From Streptomyces muensis (GTDB lineage Bacteria; Actinomycetota; Actinomycetes; Streptomycetales; Streptomycetaceae), in the NCBI RefSeq assembly GCF_021474425.1, contig NZ_JAKEIP010000048.1, forward strand, positions 1-45,107: a DNA stretch of 45,107 nt. Direction: 5' to 3'. The notes beneath the pieces were generated by a model. That model was not told the origin of the DNA, ran no database searches, and worked only from the letters and a program-made list of their open reading frames with translations. The first letter of the stretch is position 1; the number at the start of each line of letters is the position of its first letter. Both the position numbers and the translations under genes were made by a program. This document shows positions 1-8,222 of the stretch, one piece after another.

Positions 1-22
1 GAAGAACAACGCCCGGGGTCGA

Positions 23-37
23 AGGGGCGGAGCCCCT
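23..37 (-). terminator. Hairpin downstream of the sugar ABC operon
   Basis: AGGGGC-GGA-GCCCCT is a perfect 6-bp stem with a 3-nt loop, 41 nt past the stop of the last permease gene. No T-tract follows. Hairpins of this sequence type are common between Streptomyces genes, so it may be a dispersed repeat acting as a terminator. Confidence 0.5.
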
Positions 38-77
38 GGGGATGGGACGGGTAGGGGCGGCGGGGGCGAGTAACCCT

Positions 78-917
78 CTACTTGACCGAGCCCGCCATCA
101 TCCCCTGCACAAAATGCCGCTGGAACGCGAAGAACACGACCACCGGCACCACCAGCGACACGAACGCCCCCGGCGCCAGCACATCGATGTTGCTGCCGAA
201 CTGCCGTATCTGCGACTGGAGTTCAACGGTCAACGGCTGCGACGCACTGTCGGCGAACAGCAACGCCACCAGCATGTCGTTCCACACCCAAAGGAACTGG
301 AAGATGGCCAGCGAGGCAATCGCGGGCCGCCCCACCGGAAGCACCAGCCGCGTGAAGATCCGCCACTCACTCCCCCCGTCCATCCGAGCCGCCTCCAGCA
401 TCTCCTTCGGCATCTCGGCAAAGTAGTTCCGCAACAGGAACACCGCGAACGGCAACCCGTACGCCACATGGAAGAGGACAACCCCGGGAATCGTGCCGAA
501 CAGCCCGAGCTGACCGAAGAGTTTGGCCACAGGAAGCAGCCCGATCTGCACGGGCACCACCAGCAACGCCACCACGACCAGGAAGATCGCCTCACGCCCG
601 GGAAAGTCCAGCCACGCGAACGCGTACCCGGCGAGCGCCGCGAGGACGACGACCAGCACGGTCGCCGGCACCGAGATCAGCACGGTGTTCCAGAAGGCCT
701 GACTGATCCCGGCGTTCCCCAGCAGTGCCGAGTAGTTGTCGAAGGACAGCTGCCCGGGACTGGTGAACACGGTCCACCAGCCACCCGTCGCCGTGTCCTC
801 GGCGGACCGCAGCGACGACAGGAACAGCCCGGCGAGCGGCGTCAGCCACACCAGCCCGACCACCACGAGAAGCGCCTGGACGACCCCGTTGCCCAGCCCG
901 CGCCTGACCGCGTTCAT
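78..917 (-). CDS. Carbohydrate ABC transporter permease, MalG type
   Basis: A 279-residue inner-membrane permease of the MalFGK-type sugar importer family. About six hydrophobic segments are visible. The EAA loop that contacts the ATPase reads EAARMDGGSEWRIF in the second half, followed by the usual P-x-x-x-P pattern. The ATG at 917 overlaps the stop of the upstream permease by 4 nt (ATGA), which indicates translational coupling and fixes the start; the frame is open further upstream but lacks family resemblance there. It is the last gene of the glucosidase/binding-protein/permease operon. No ATPase is encoded nearby; Streptomyces sugar importers usually share the MsiK ATPase encoded elsewhere (established for the genus, inferred here). 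Substrate is probably an alpha-glucoside, judged from the GH13 neighbour. Confidence 0.92.
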   Translation of the reverse strand: MNAVRRGLGNGVVQALLVVVGLVWLTPLAGLFLSSLRSAEDTATGGWWTVFTSPGQLSFDNYSALLGNAGISQAFWNTVLISVPATVLVVVLAALAGYAFAWLDFPGREAIFLVVVALLVVPVQIGLLPVAKLFGQLGLFGTIPGVVLFHVAYGLPFAVFLLRNYFAEMPKEMLEAARMDGGSEWRIFTRLVLPVGRPAIASLAIFQFLWVWNDMLVALLFADSASQPLTVELQSQIRQFGSNIDVLAPGAFVSLVVPVVVFFAFQRHFVQGMMAGSVK

Positions 918-2278
918 CGCTGACTCCCTCGGAAACGGCGGACGTTGAAGACCATGGCGGGGATCACCAGCAGCAGCAGAAGCACACCCAGCGCGCTGCC
1001 GAGCCCCTGGTTGTTGCCGCCGCCGAACGACACCAGCCACATCTGTGTCGCGAGCACGGTCGCGTCCTCCTGCACCGGCCCGGGCGCGATGATGTAGACG
1101 AGGTCGAAGACCTTCATCACGTTGATCACGAGGGTGACGAAGACGACCGTGAGGACGGGCGCCAGCAGCGGCACCGTGATCCGCCGGAAGATCTGCCACT
1201 CGTTGGCGCCGTCCATCCGCGCCGCCTCCAGCGCGTCCCTCGGCAGCGCCGCCAGCCCCGCGCCGATCAGGACCATCGCGAACCCGGTCCAGATCCACAG
1301 GTACGCCCCGATGATCGCCGGTGTCACGAGCGTGGGCCCGAGCCAGGAGACGCCCTCGTAGGGGGCGGCGAAGTTCGAGGCCGGCAGCTTCACCGTGTAC
1401 GCGCCCTCGTCCAGCCCCTCGAAGCGGAAGGAACCGTCGGACGCCGTGGTCGTCGACGCGACCGCCTTCCCGGCCCGCACCGCCTCGACCTTCATCTCCG
1501 GCAGCCCGCTCTCCCGCCGGTCCACCTTGCCCTGCTTCCCTCCTCCACCGGGCGTGAAGTCCAGGTACACGACGCCCCGCAGCTCGCCGGGGCTCGCCTT
1601 CCGCTCCGCGGCCGCGGACGCCGGCTCGGTGCCCCCGGGCAGGTCGTCGGGCAGTACGCCGACCAGTCCCAGCGTGACCGACTCACCCGGCGAGACGGTG
1701 GCGCTCGTGCGGTACGAGCCGTCCGTTCCCTTCGCCAGCCCCTGCCCGTCACGTGCCCGGGCCGTCGGATACGTCGAGGTGCCCTGGAAGGCGTCGTGCA
1801 CGGAGACGACGGCGGCGTTGAGCACGCCCTTGTCCGGGTCCTCGTCGTAGGCGAGGCGGAAGATGATGCCGGCGGCGAGGAAGGACACGGCCATCGGCAT
1901 GAACAGCAGCAGCTTGAAGGCGGTGGCCCAGCGGATCTTCTCCACCAGCACGGCCAGGATCAGGCCGAGGCCGGTCAGCAGGGCCGGGGCCACCACCACC
2001 CAGATCGTGGTGTTGCGGATGGCCTTGAGGGTGGCCGGGTCGCGGAACATCTCGGCGTAGTTCTCGCCGCCCACGAAACGGGTGCCGGAGGCGTCGAAGA
2101 AGCTGCGGCCGATCGAGAACAGCACCGGATACACGACCAGCGCGCCCAGCAGGAGCAGCGCGGGGAAGACGAAGAGCAGGGCGATGATCCGCGCGCGCCG
2201 CCGCGAGCGCCGGGCACGTTCCCTGCCCGGGCTCACGGCGGCCCCGCGGCTCGCCTCTTTCAGGAGAGTGGCGGTCAT
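914..2278 (-). CDS. Carbohydrate ABC permease, MalF type, with inserted Ig-like domain
   Basis: A 454-residue permease, much longer than the roughly 300 residues usual for the family. TM segments lie near residues 31-52, 92-112 and 122-143, then three more after residue 318. The EAA loop is at about 350-363 (EAARMDGANEWQIF). Between TM3 and TM4, residues about 155-312 form a hydrophilic insert. Its second half (233-303) has the pattern of a carboxypeptidase-regulatory/SdrD-B-like beta sandwich (EMKVEAV, TTTASDGSFRFEGL, GAYTVKLP). E. coli MalF also has a large periplasmic P2 loop that touches the binding protein, but between other helices and with a different sequence. The insert should sit outside the membrane and could dock the binding protein or bind the cell wall (inference). 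It starts 7 nt after the binding-protein stop and overlaps the MalG-type gene by 4 nt. Confidence 0.9.
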   Translation of the reverse strand: MTATLLKEASRGAAVSPGRERARRSRRRARIIALLFVFPALLLLGALVVYPVLFSIGRSFFDASGTRFVGGENYAEMFRDPATLKAIRNTTIWVVVAPALLTGLGLILAVLVEKIRWATAFKLLLFMPMAVSFLAAGIIFRLAYDEDPDKGVLNAAVVSVHDAFQGTSTYPTARARDGQGLAKGTDGSYRTSATVSPGESVTLGLVGVLPDDLPGGTEPASAAAERKASPGELRGVVYLDFTPGGGGKQGKVDRRESGLPEMKVEAVRAGKAVASTTTASDGSFRFEGLDEGAYTVKLPASNFAAPYEGVSWLGPTLVTPAIIGAYLWIWTGFAMVLIGAGLAALPRDALEAARMDGANEWQIFRRITVPLLAPVLTVVFVTLVINVMKVFDLVYIIAPGPVQEDATVLATQMWLVSFGGGNNQGLGSALGVLLLLLVIPAMVFNVRRFRGSQR

Positions 2279-2284
2279 GTCGGG

Positions 2285-3622
2285 TCAGCCCTGGCCCTCG
2301 TACGCCTTGGCCGCCGCGGCCTCCAGCTTGGCCGCGGTGCCCTTCGGGTCGGACGGGTCGCGCAGGAAGTCCTGGAGGAGCTTCCACTCGCCCGCGCCCT
2401 TGGTGCCGCCGAACGCGGCCGGGGCCTGGTCGGACATGTCGAAGCGGACCGAGTCGGAAGCACCCGCCGCGACAAGGGACTTGGCGGTCGCCCGGGTCAC
2501 GTCGTCGCCGTACGAGGCGAGGTCGACGTTCTTGTTCGGGGACAGGAAGCCGCCCGCCTCCGCCCACACGGCCGCGGCCTCGGGTGTCGCCAGGTACTCC
2601 AGCAGGGCCATGCCGGCCTTCTGGTTCTTGCCGTCCTTCAGCACGACGGCCGCGTCGCCGCCGCTGACGACCGGCGCCTTGCCGCCGCCGACGGCCGGGA
2701 AGGGGAAGAAGTTCGCGTCCTCGCCGATCTTCTTGCCGAACTGGTCCTTGGCGACGCCCGCGACGAAGTCGCCCTCGTAGACCATGCCCGCCTCGGGCTT
2801 GGGCCCGAACACCTTCTCCACCGAACCCGGGAAGTCGGTGTTCAGGGCGCCCTTCTGGCCGCCCGCGATCAGCTGCTTGTCCTTGAACAGCTTGCCGAGG
2901 GTGGTGAGCGCCTCGACGACGGACGCGTCGGTCCACTTCAGCTCGTGCGCGGCGAGCGCGTCGTACTTCTCGGGTCCGGCCTGGGAGAGGTAGACGTTCT
3001 CGAACCAGTCGGTGAGGGTCCAGCCGTCCTGTCCGGCGACCGAGAAGGCGGCGAGGCCGGAGTCGGAGACCGTCTGTCCGGCCTTCAGCATGTCGTCGTA
3101 CGACTTCGGCGGCTCGACGCCGGCCTGGGCGAGGGCGTCGGGGCTGTACCAGACGGTCGACTTGTGGGCGGCCTTGAAGTAGAGGCCGTAGAGGGTGTCG
3201 TCGACGCTGCCGTAGTCCTTCCACACGGGGGCGAAGTTGGCGTCGACAGACTGCTGGGCGGTCTTGGACAGCGGCTTGAGCCAGTCGTTCTTCGCGAACT
3301 GCTGGAGGACGCCGACCTGCGGGACCATCACCACGTCCGGGGCGTTGCCGCCCTCGATCTTGCTGCCGACGACGGTGGAGACGTTGTCCCCGGTGGACAC
3401 GAACGTCGTCTTGGCGCCGGTCTTCTCGGTGAACGCGTCCAGGACCTTCTGGAAGTTCTTCTGCTCGGTGCCGGTCCACACGCCGGCCACGGTGACCGTC
3501 TGTCCGCTGAGCGCCTTGTCACCGCCACCGGCCGAGACCGGTCCGCCGCCGCAGGCGGTCGCGCCGAGTGCCAGGACGAGGGCGGTGCAGCCGGTGAGCA
3601 GGGTGGTACGTCGTCGCATCAT
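2285..3622 (-). CDS. Sugar-binding lipoprotein of ABC importer
   Basis: A 445-residue extracellular solute-binding protein (SBP family 1, MalE-like). The N-terminus has basic residues (MMRRR), a hydrophobic stretch and a lipobox LGATAC, with the lipidated cysteine at about residue 24, so it should be anchored outside the membrane. The mature protein has typical features: an opening VTVAGVWTGTEQKNFQKVLD-type first strand and helix, MVPQVGVLQQF, and a C-terminal helix-rich lobe. Two adjacent ATG codons begin the gene; the upstream AAGGGA is a plausible ribosome site. It lies 58 nt downstream of the GH13 gene and 7 nt upstream of the MalF-type permease, so it is almost certainly the cognate receptor. 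Alpha-glucoside specificity is inferred from the operon only. Confidence 0.92.
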   Translation of the reverse strand: MMRRRTTLLTGCTALVLALGATACGGGPVSAGGGDKALSGQTVTVAGVWTGTEQKNFQKVLDAFTEKTGAKTTFVSTGDNVSTVVGSKIEGGNAPDVVMVPQVGVLQQFAKNDWLKPLSKTAQQSVDANFAPVWKDYGSVDDTLYGLYFKAAHKSTVWYSPDALAQAGVEPPKSYDDMLKAGQTVSDSGLAAFSVAGQDGWTLTDWFENVYLSQAGPEKYDALAAHELKWTDASVVEALTTLGKLFKDKQLIAGGQKGALNTDFPGSVEKVFGPKPEAGMVYEGDFVAGVAKDQFGKKIGEDANFFPFPAVGGGKAPVVSGGDAAVVLKDGKNQKAGMALLEYLATPEAAAVWAEAGGFLSPNKNVDLASYGDDVTRATAKSLVAAGASDSVRFDMSDQAPAAFGGTKGAGEWKLLQDFLRDPSDPKGTAAKLEAAAAKAYEGQG

Positions 3623-3680
3623 CGTTGATGTCCCTTCGGGGAGGTGGGAGTTGACGGGAGCTCGGGGCTCCTGGGGGGCT

Positions 3681-5315
<1,635 letters not shown>

Positions 5316-5323
5316 GCATGCAT

Positions 5324-5352
5324 GTTAAGTAGTGGTTTCAGGAGGGTGTCAA
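5324..5352 (-). promoter_or_regulatory. Promoter of the GH13 operon
   Basis: On the minus strand a consensus TTGACA (5352-5347) is followed after 16-17 nt by ACTTAA/CTTAAC (5330-5324). The predicted start of transcription falls within a few bases of the ATG at 5315, so little or no leader is expected. TACTTAAC in the -10 region also matches half of the nearby palindrome at 5436-5450, suggesting a shared regulator. Confidence 0.55.
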
Positions 5353-5435
5353 TGAACTGGGCGTAAGCTACCGAGGAGTCGGGGCTTTATATCCGCCTAT
5401 TTCAGGCCAGAGCGACCAGAGAAGAGACCTCGGCG

Positions 5436-5450
5436 TTACTTAACAAGTAA
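5436..5450. promoter_or_regulatory. Palindrome, candidate operator (TTACTT-AAC-AAGTAA)
   Basis: A perfect 6-3-6 inverted repeat immediately after the stop of the orphan binding protein and about 85 nt upstream of the GH13 -35 box. Its AT content stands out in this genome. A partial copy (TACTTAAC) overlaps the GH13 -10 box, so binding of one repressor to both sites is plausible. No regulator for this module lies within the window. Confidence 0.45.
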
Positions 5451-6722
5451 CTAGCGAGAGGAGACGGCGGCGAGCTCTCTCGCCAGTCGTCGCACAGCTG
5501 CCGCGGGCGTCTCGTGCCCGGTCATCGCGTCGTGCACGACCGCCTGCACCACCAGGCTCACCTGGTCGTAGCGGGGGCTCTTGGGGCGCGGCGCGGCCGT
5601 GCGCACGCTCTCGCGCAGGGTCGGCAGATACGGGAACGCGCGCACGAGCTCACGGTCCTCGTACAGGTCGGCCCGTACCGGCGGCAGCGCGCCGCGCGTG
5701 AGGACCTGGCGCTGGACGCGCTCACTGGTCAGGTAGGCGATGAGCCGGGCGGCCGAGTCGGGATACCGGGCGTGGGTACTGACGGCCAGGTTGGAGCCGC
5801 CCAGCACGCTCCTGCCCGGTCCGTCCGGACCCGGCAGCGGCACGGCGCCGATCTTCCCGGACACCGGCGAGCCCTTGGCCGACGCGCCGACATAGGCGTA
5901 CGGCCAGTTGCGGAGGAACAGCAGACGCCCGTCCTGGAAGGCCTGCTTGGACTCCTCCTCCTTGTACGTCAGCGCCTGCTTCGGGATCCAGCCCTCGCGC
6001 ACGCCACGGGCGAGGAAGTCGATGCCCTCGCGGGCCGCCGTCGAGTTCACGGTGACGCGCTCGCCCTCGTCGCCGAGGATCGAGCCGCCCGCCGAGTAGA
6101 CGGCCTCGGCGGCGTTCACGGTGAGGCCCTCGTAGGGCAGGAACTGGCCCGCGTAGCCGTCGAGGCCGTACTTGGGCGCGATGGTCTTGGCCTGTTTCTC
6201 CAGCTCGGCCCAGGTGCGCGGCGGGTCGAGGCCCTCCTTGGCGAGGACGTCCTTGCGGTAGAGGAGCAGGCCGGCGTTGGTGACGTACGGGACGGCGTAG
6301 AGCTGTCGGTCGTAGGTCGCCGTGTCCACGACCGGCGGCAGGAAGGCGTCCAGCGGGAAGCGGTCGCGGGCCAGCGGACGGATCCAGCCCTGCGCGGCGA
6401 ACTCCGAGGTCCAGCTGACGTCGATGTTCAGGATGTCGAAGCGGCTGCGGTCGCCGGCGCGCAGGTCGGTGGTCATCTGCGCGTGTGTCTCGTCGGCGGA
6501 GTCGGGCAGCTCGACGAGGGTGACCTTCTCGTCGGGGTGGGTGCGATTCCAGCCGTCCAGTACGGACCCGAGATAGCCCGTGAGGTCTCCGGCGGTGGCG
6601 AGGGTCATCGGTCCCCTGCCGCTCGCGGGGCCCTCGTCGGCACGTGCGCCGGCGGCGACGTAACCGGTCAGGATCACAACGAGGACGAGAAGGCCCCTAC
6701 CGGCGGCATGGATCCACCGCAT
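5451..6722 (-). CDS. Orphan extracellular sugar-binding protein without lipobox
   Basis: A 423-residue SBP family 1 protein. It reads like trehalose/maltose-type receptors (FDILNIDVSWTSEFAAQGWI near residue 100; SVLGGSNLAVS in the second lobe). The N-terminus MRWIHAAGRG is followed by a hydrophobic segment and ARA-DEG, a possible signal-peptidase I site. There is no cysteine, so it is either free or held by an uncleaved signal anchor; most Gram-positive binding proteins are lipoproteins. The ATG at 6722 is preceded by GGGAGGA at good spacing, which selects this start over longer in-frame options. No permease adjoins it; the GH13 operon begins 135 nt downstream on the same strand, so it may feed the same permeases or be a separate receptor (inference). 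It diverges from the PadR gene. Confidence 0.85.
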   Translation of the reverse strand: MRWIHAAGRGLLVLVVILTGYVAAGARADEGPASGRGPMTLATAGDLTGYLGSVLDGWNRTHPDEKVTLVELPDSADETHAQMTTDLRAGDRSRFDILNIDVSWTSEFAAQGWIRPLARDRFPLDAFLPPVVDTATYDRQLYAVPYVTNAGLLLYRKDVLAKEGLDPPRTWAELEKQAKTIAPKYGLDGYAGQFLPYEGLTVNAAEAVYSAGGSILGDEGERVTVNSTAAREGIDFLARGVREGWIPKQALTYKEEESKQAFQDGRLLFLRNWPYAYVGASAKGSPVSGKIGAVPLPGPDGPGRSVLGGSNLAVSTHARYPDSAARLIAYLTSERVQRQVLTRGALPPVRADLYEDRELVRAFPYLPTLRESVRTAAPRPKSPRYDQVSLVVQAVVHDAMTGHETPAAAVRRLARELAAVSSR

Positions 6723-6779
6723 AGGTTCCTCCCTGTACACCTGGCACCGAACTTCTTCGTCCGGGGTCAGAGGCCATGT

Positions 6780-6794
6780 ATACCTGTTAGGTAT
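6780..6794. promoter_or_regulatory. Palindrome in the padR divergent promoter region
   Basis: ATACCT-GTT-AGGTAT is a perfect 6-3-6 inverted repeat. It lies upstream of a likely -10 box GATACT (6799-6804) for the PadR gene, a place where binding would block transcription. PadR proteins commonly repress their own operons through such palindromes (family knowledge). It also sits in the upstream region of the divergent binding-protein gene. Confidence 0.5.
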
Positions 6795-6848
6795 GCGCGA
6801 TACTAGGGCTCGCGGCACATTACCCAGGATGCGAGGAGGAGAGGTCGA

Positions 6849-7364
6849 GTGCGGCTGCCCCTCCTGGCCCTGCTGGCGCGCGGCCCGGCGCACGGCTACG
6901 AGCTGAAGCAGGACCTTGAGCAACTGCTGGGCTCCGCGTACCCTCAGCCGAACGTCGGCCAGATCTATGTGACCCTCGGCCGTCTCGAGAAATCGGGGCT
7001 GATAGAGGGCGAGGACGTCGAGCAGACGAGCCGGCCCAACAAGAAGGTCTACCACCTCACCGACGCCGGGCGTGAGGCGCTGCGCGCCTGGTTCGAGGAG
7101 CCCGAGGACGAGCCGCGGGTGCGCGACGAGTTCTTCATGAAGCTGGCCGTCGCCCCGCAGACCGGTCTCGCCGACCAGATCGCCCTCATCAACAAACAGC
7201 GGCGCCAGTACCTGAACACCATGCGTCAACTGTCGAAACTGGCCGCCGCCGAGGACCGGGACAACCGCATCGCGCATCTGCTGATCGAGGGCGCGATGCT
7301 GCACCTCCAGGCCGATCTCGACTGGCTGGAGCGGTGCCAGGAAGAGCTGGAGGAGCTGGAGTGA
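6849..7364 (+). CDS. PadR-family transcriptional regulator
   Basis: A 171-residue DNA-binding protein. The N-terminal winged helix has the family signature LLALLARGPAHGYELKQDLE, continuing through NVGQIYVTLGRLEKSGLI. The C-terminal part (about residues 95-171) is the helical Vir_C-like dimerisation domain. The start is GTG with AGGAGGAG about 7 nt upstream. The stop overlaps the GTG start of the ABC ATPase gene, so regulator, ATPase and permease are co-translated. PadR regulators next to FtsX-type ABC exporters often respond to toxic compounds; a ligand cannot be predicted. The perfect palindrome upstream at 6780-6794 is the likely autoregulatory site. Confidence 0.92.
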   Translation: MRLPLLALLARGPAHGYELKQDLEQLLGSAYPQPNVGQIYVTLGRLEKSGLIEGEDVEQTSRPNKKVYHLTDAGREALRAWFEEPEDEPRVRDEFFMKLAVAPQTGLADQIALINKQRRQYLNTMRQLSKLAAAEDRDNRIAHLLIEGAMLHLQADLDWLERCQEELEELE

Positions 7365-8221
7365 GCGACGATTCCACTCCTGGGCTGCGCGCCGCCGGTG
7401 CCGAGGCGGACGCGAGGAGCGCTGGGCCGGGGGCGCGAGAAAGTGCCGAGGCCGGGGCGAAGAGTGCCGAGGTCGGCGCCGAGAGCCCCGTGCTGCGTTC
7501 CGAGGGCCTGGTCAAGACGCATCGCGGCGAGGGCGCTCCGGCGCATGCCGTGCGGGGTGTGGACCTTTCCGTGCGGAAGGGCGAGTTCGTGGCCGTCACC
7601 GGTCCGTCCGGTGCCGGTAAGTCGACTCTGCTGCATCTGCTGGGCGGGCTGCAGCGCCCGGACAGCGGGAGCATCTGGCTGGACGGCGAGTGCGCGGACC
7701 GCTGGAGCGAGGCCCGCTGGGCGGTGGAGCGCAGGAAGCGCATCGGGATCGTCTTCCAGTTCTTCAACCTGGTCTCCGACCTGTCCGTCGCCGACAACGT
7801 CGAGCTGCCCGCGCTGCTGGCCGGCGTCCCGCCGAAGCGGGCGCGTGCCGAGCGGACGGAGCTGCTGGCCGAGCTGGGTCTCACGGGCAAGGAGCGGAGC
7901 ATGCCGGGCGAGCTGTCCGGTGGCGAGCAGCAGCGGGTGGCGCTGGCCCGGGCGCTGGTCAACCGTCCGCCGCTGCTCCTGGCCGACGAGCCCGCGGGCA
8001 GCCTGGACAGCAAGGGCACGCGCGAGGTGATGCGGCTGCTGTCCCGCTTCCACCAGCGCGGCCAGACGATCGTGCTGGTCACGCATGACGCACGGCTGGC
8101 GAGCGCGGCGGACCGGGTGATCAGCTTCTTCGACGGCCGGATCGCCGACGACGCCGAGCTGGACGCGGGCACGCCGCCGCGCCGCACCGGGATATCCGGT
8201 GTGCTGGAGCTCCGGGACTGA
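7361..8221 (+). CDS. ABC transporter ATP-binding protein (LolD/MacB type)
   Basis: A 286-residue ATPase. Walker A GPSGAGKST, Q-loop in VFQFFNLV, signature LSGGEQQRVALARAL, Walker B LLLADEP followed by AGSLDS, and switch histidine in LVTHD. This is the MacB/LolD subfamily that pairs with FtsX-like permeases. The first 45 or so residues are an Ala/Gly/Glu-rich segment with near-repeats (AEAGAKSAEVGAE) before the real fold starts at SPVLRSEGLVKTH; such an extension is unusual and probably disordered. The GTG start at 7361 overlaps the PadR stop by 4 nt and has GGAGGAG just upstream. The permease starts one base after its stop. Confidence 0.93.
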   Translation: MSDDSTPGLRAAGAEADARSAGPGARESAEAGAKSAEVGAESPVLRSEGLVKTHRGEGAPAHAVRGVDLSVRKGEFVAVTGPSGAGKSTLLHLLGGLQRPDSGSIWLDGECADRWSEARWAVERRKRIGIVFQFFNLVSDLSVADNVELPALLAGVPPKRARAERTELLAELGLTGKERSMPGELSGGEQQRVALARALVNRPPLLLADEPAGSLDSKGTREVMRLLSRFHQRGQTIVLVTHDARLASAADRVISFFDGRIADDAELDAGTPPRRTGISGVLELRD

Positions 8222-8222
8222 G

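Noticed and set aside
5324..5450. MalR-type operator for the glucosidase operon
   Set aside because: The palindrome TTACTTAACAAGTAA does not resemble the CTTGCAG-type motif I associate with MalR.
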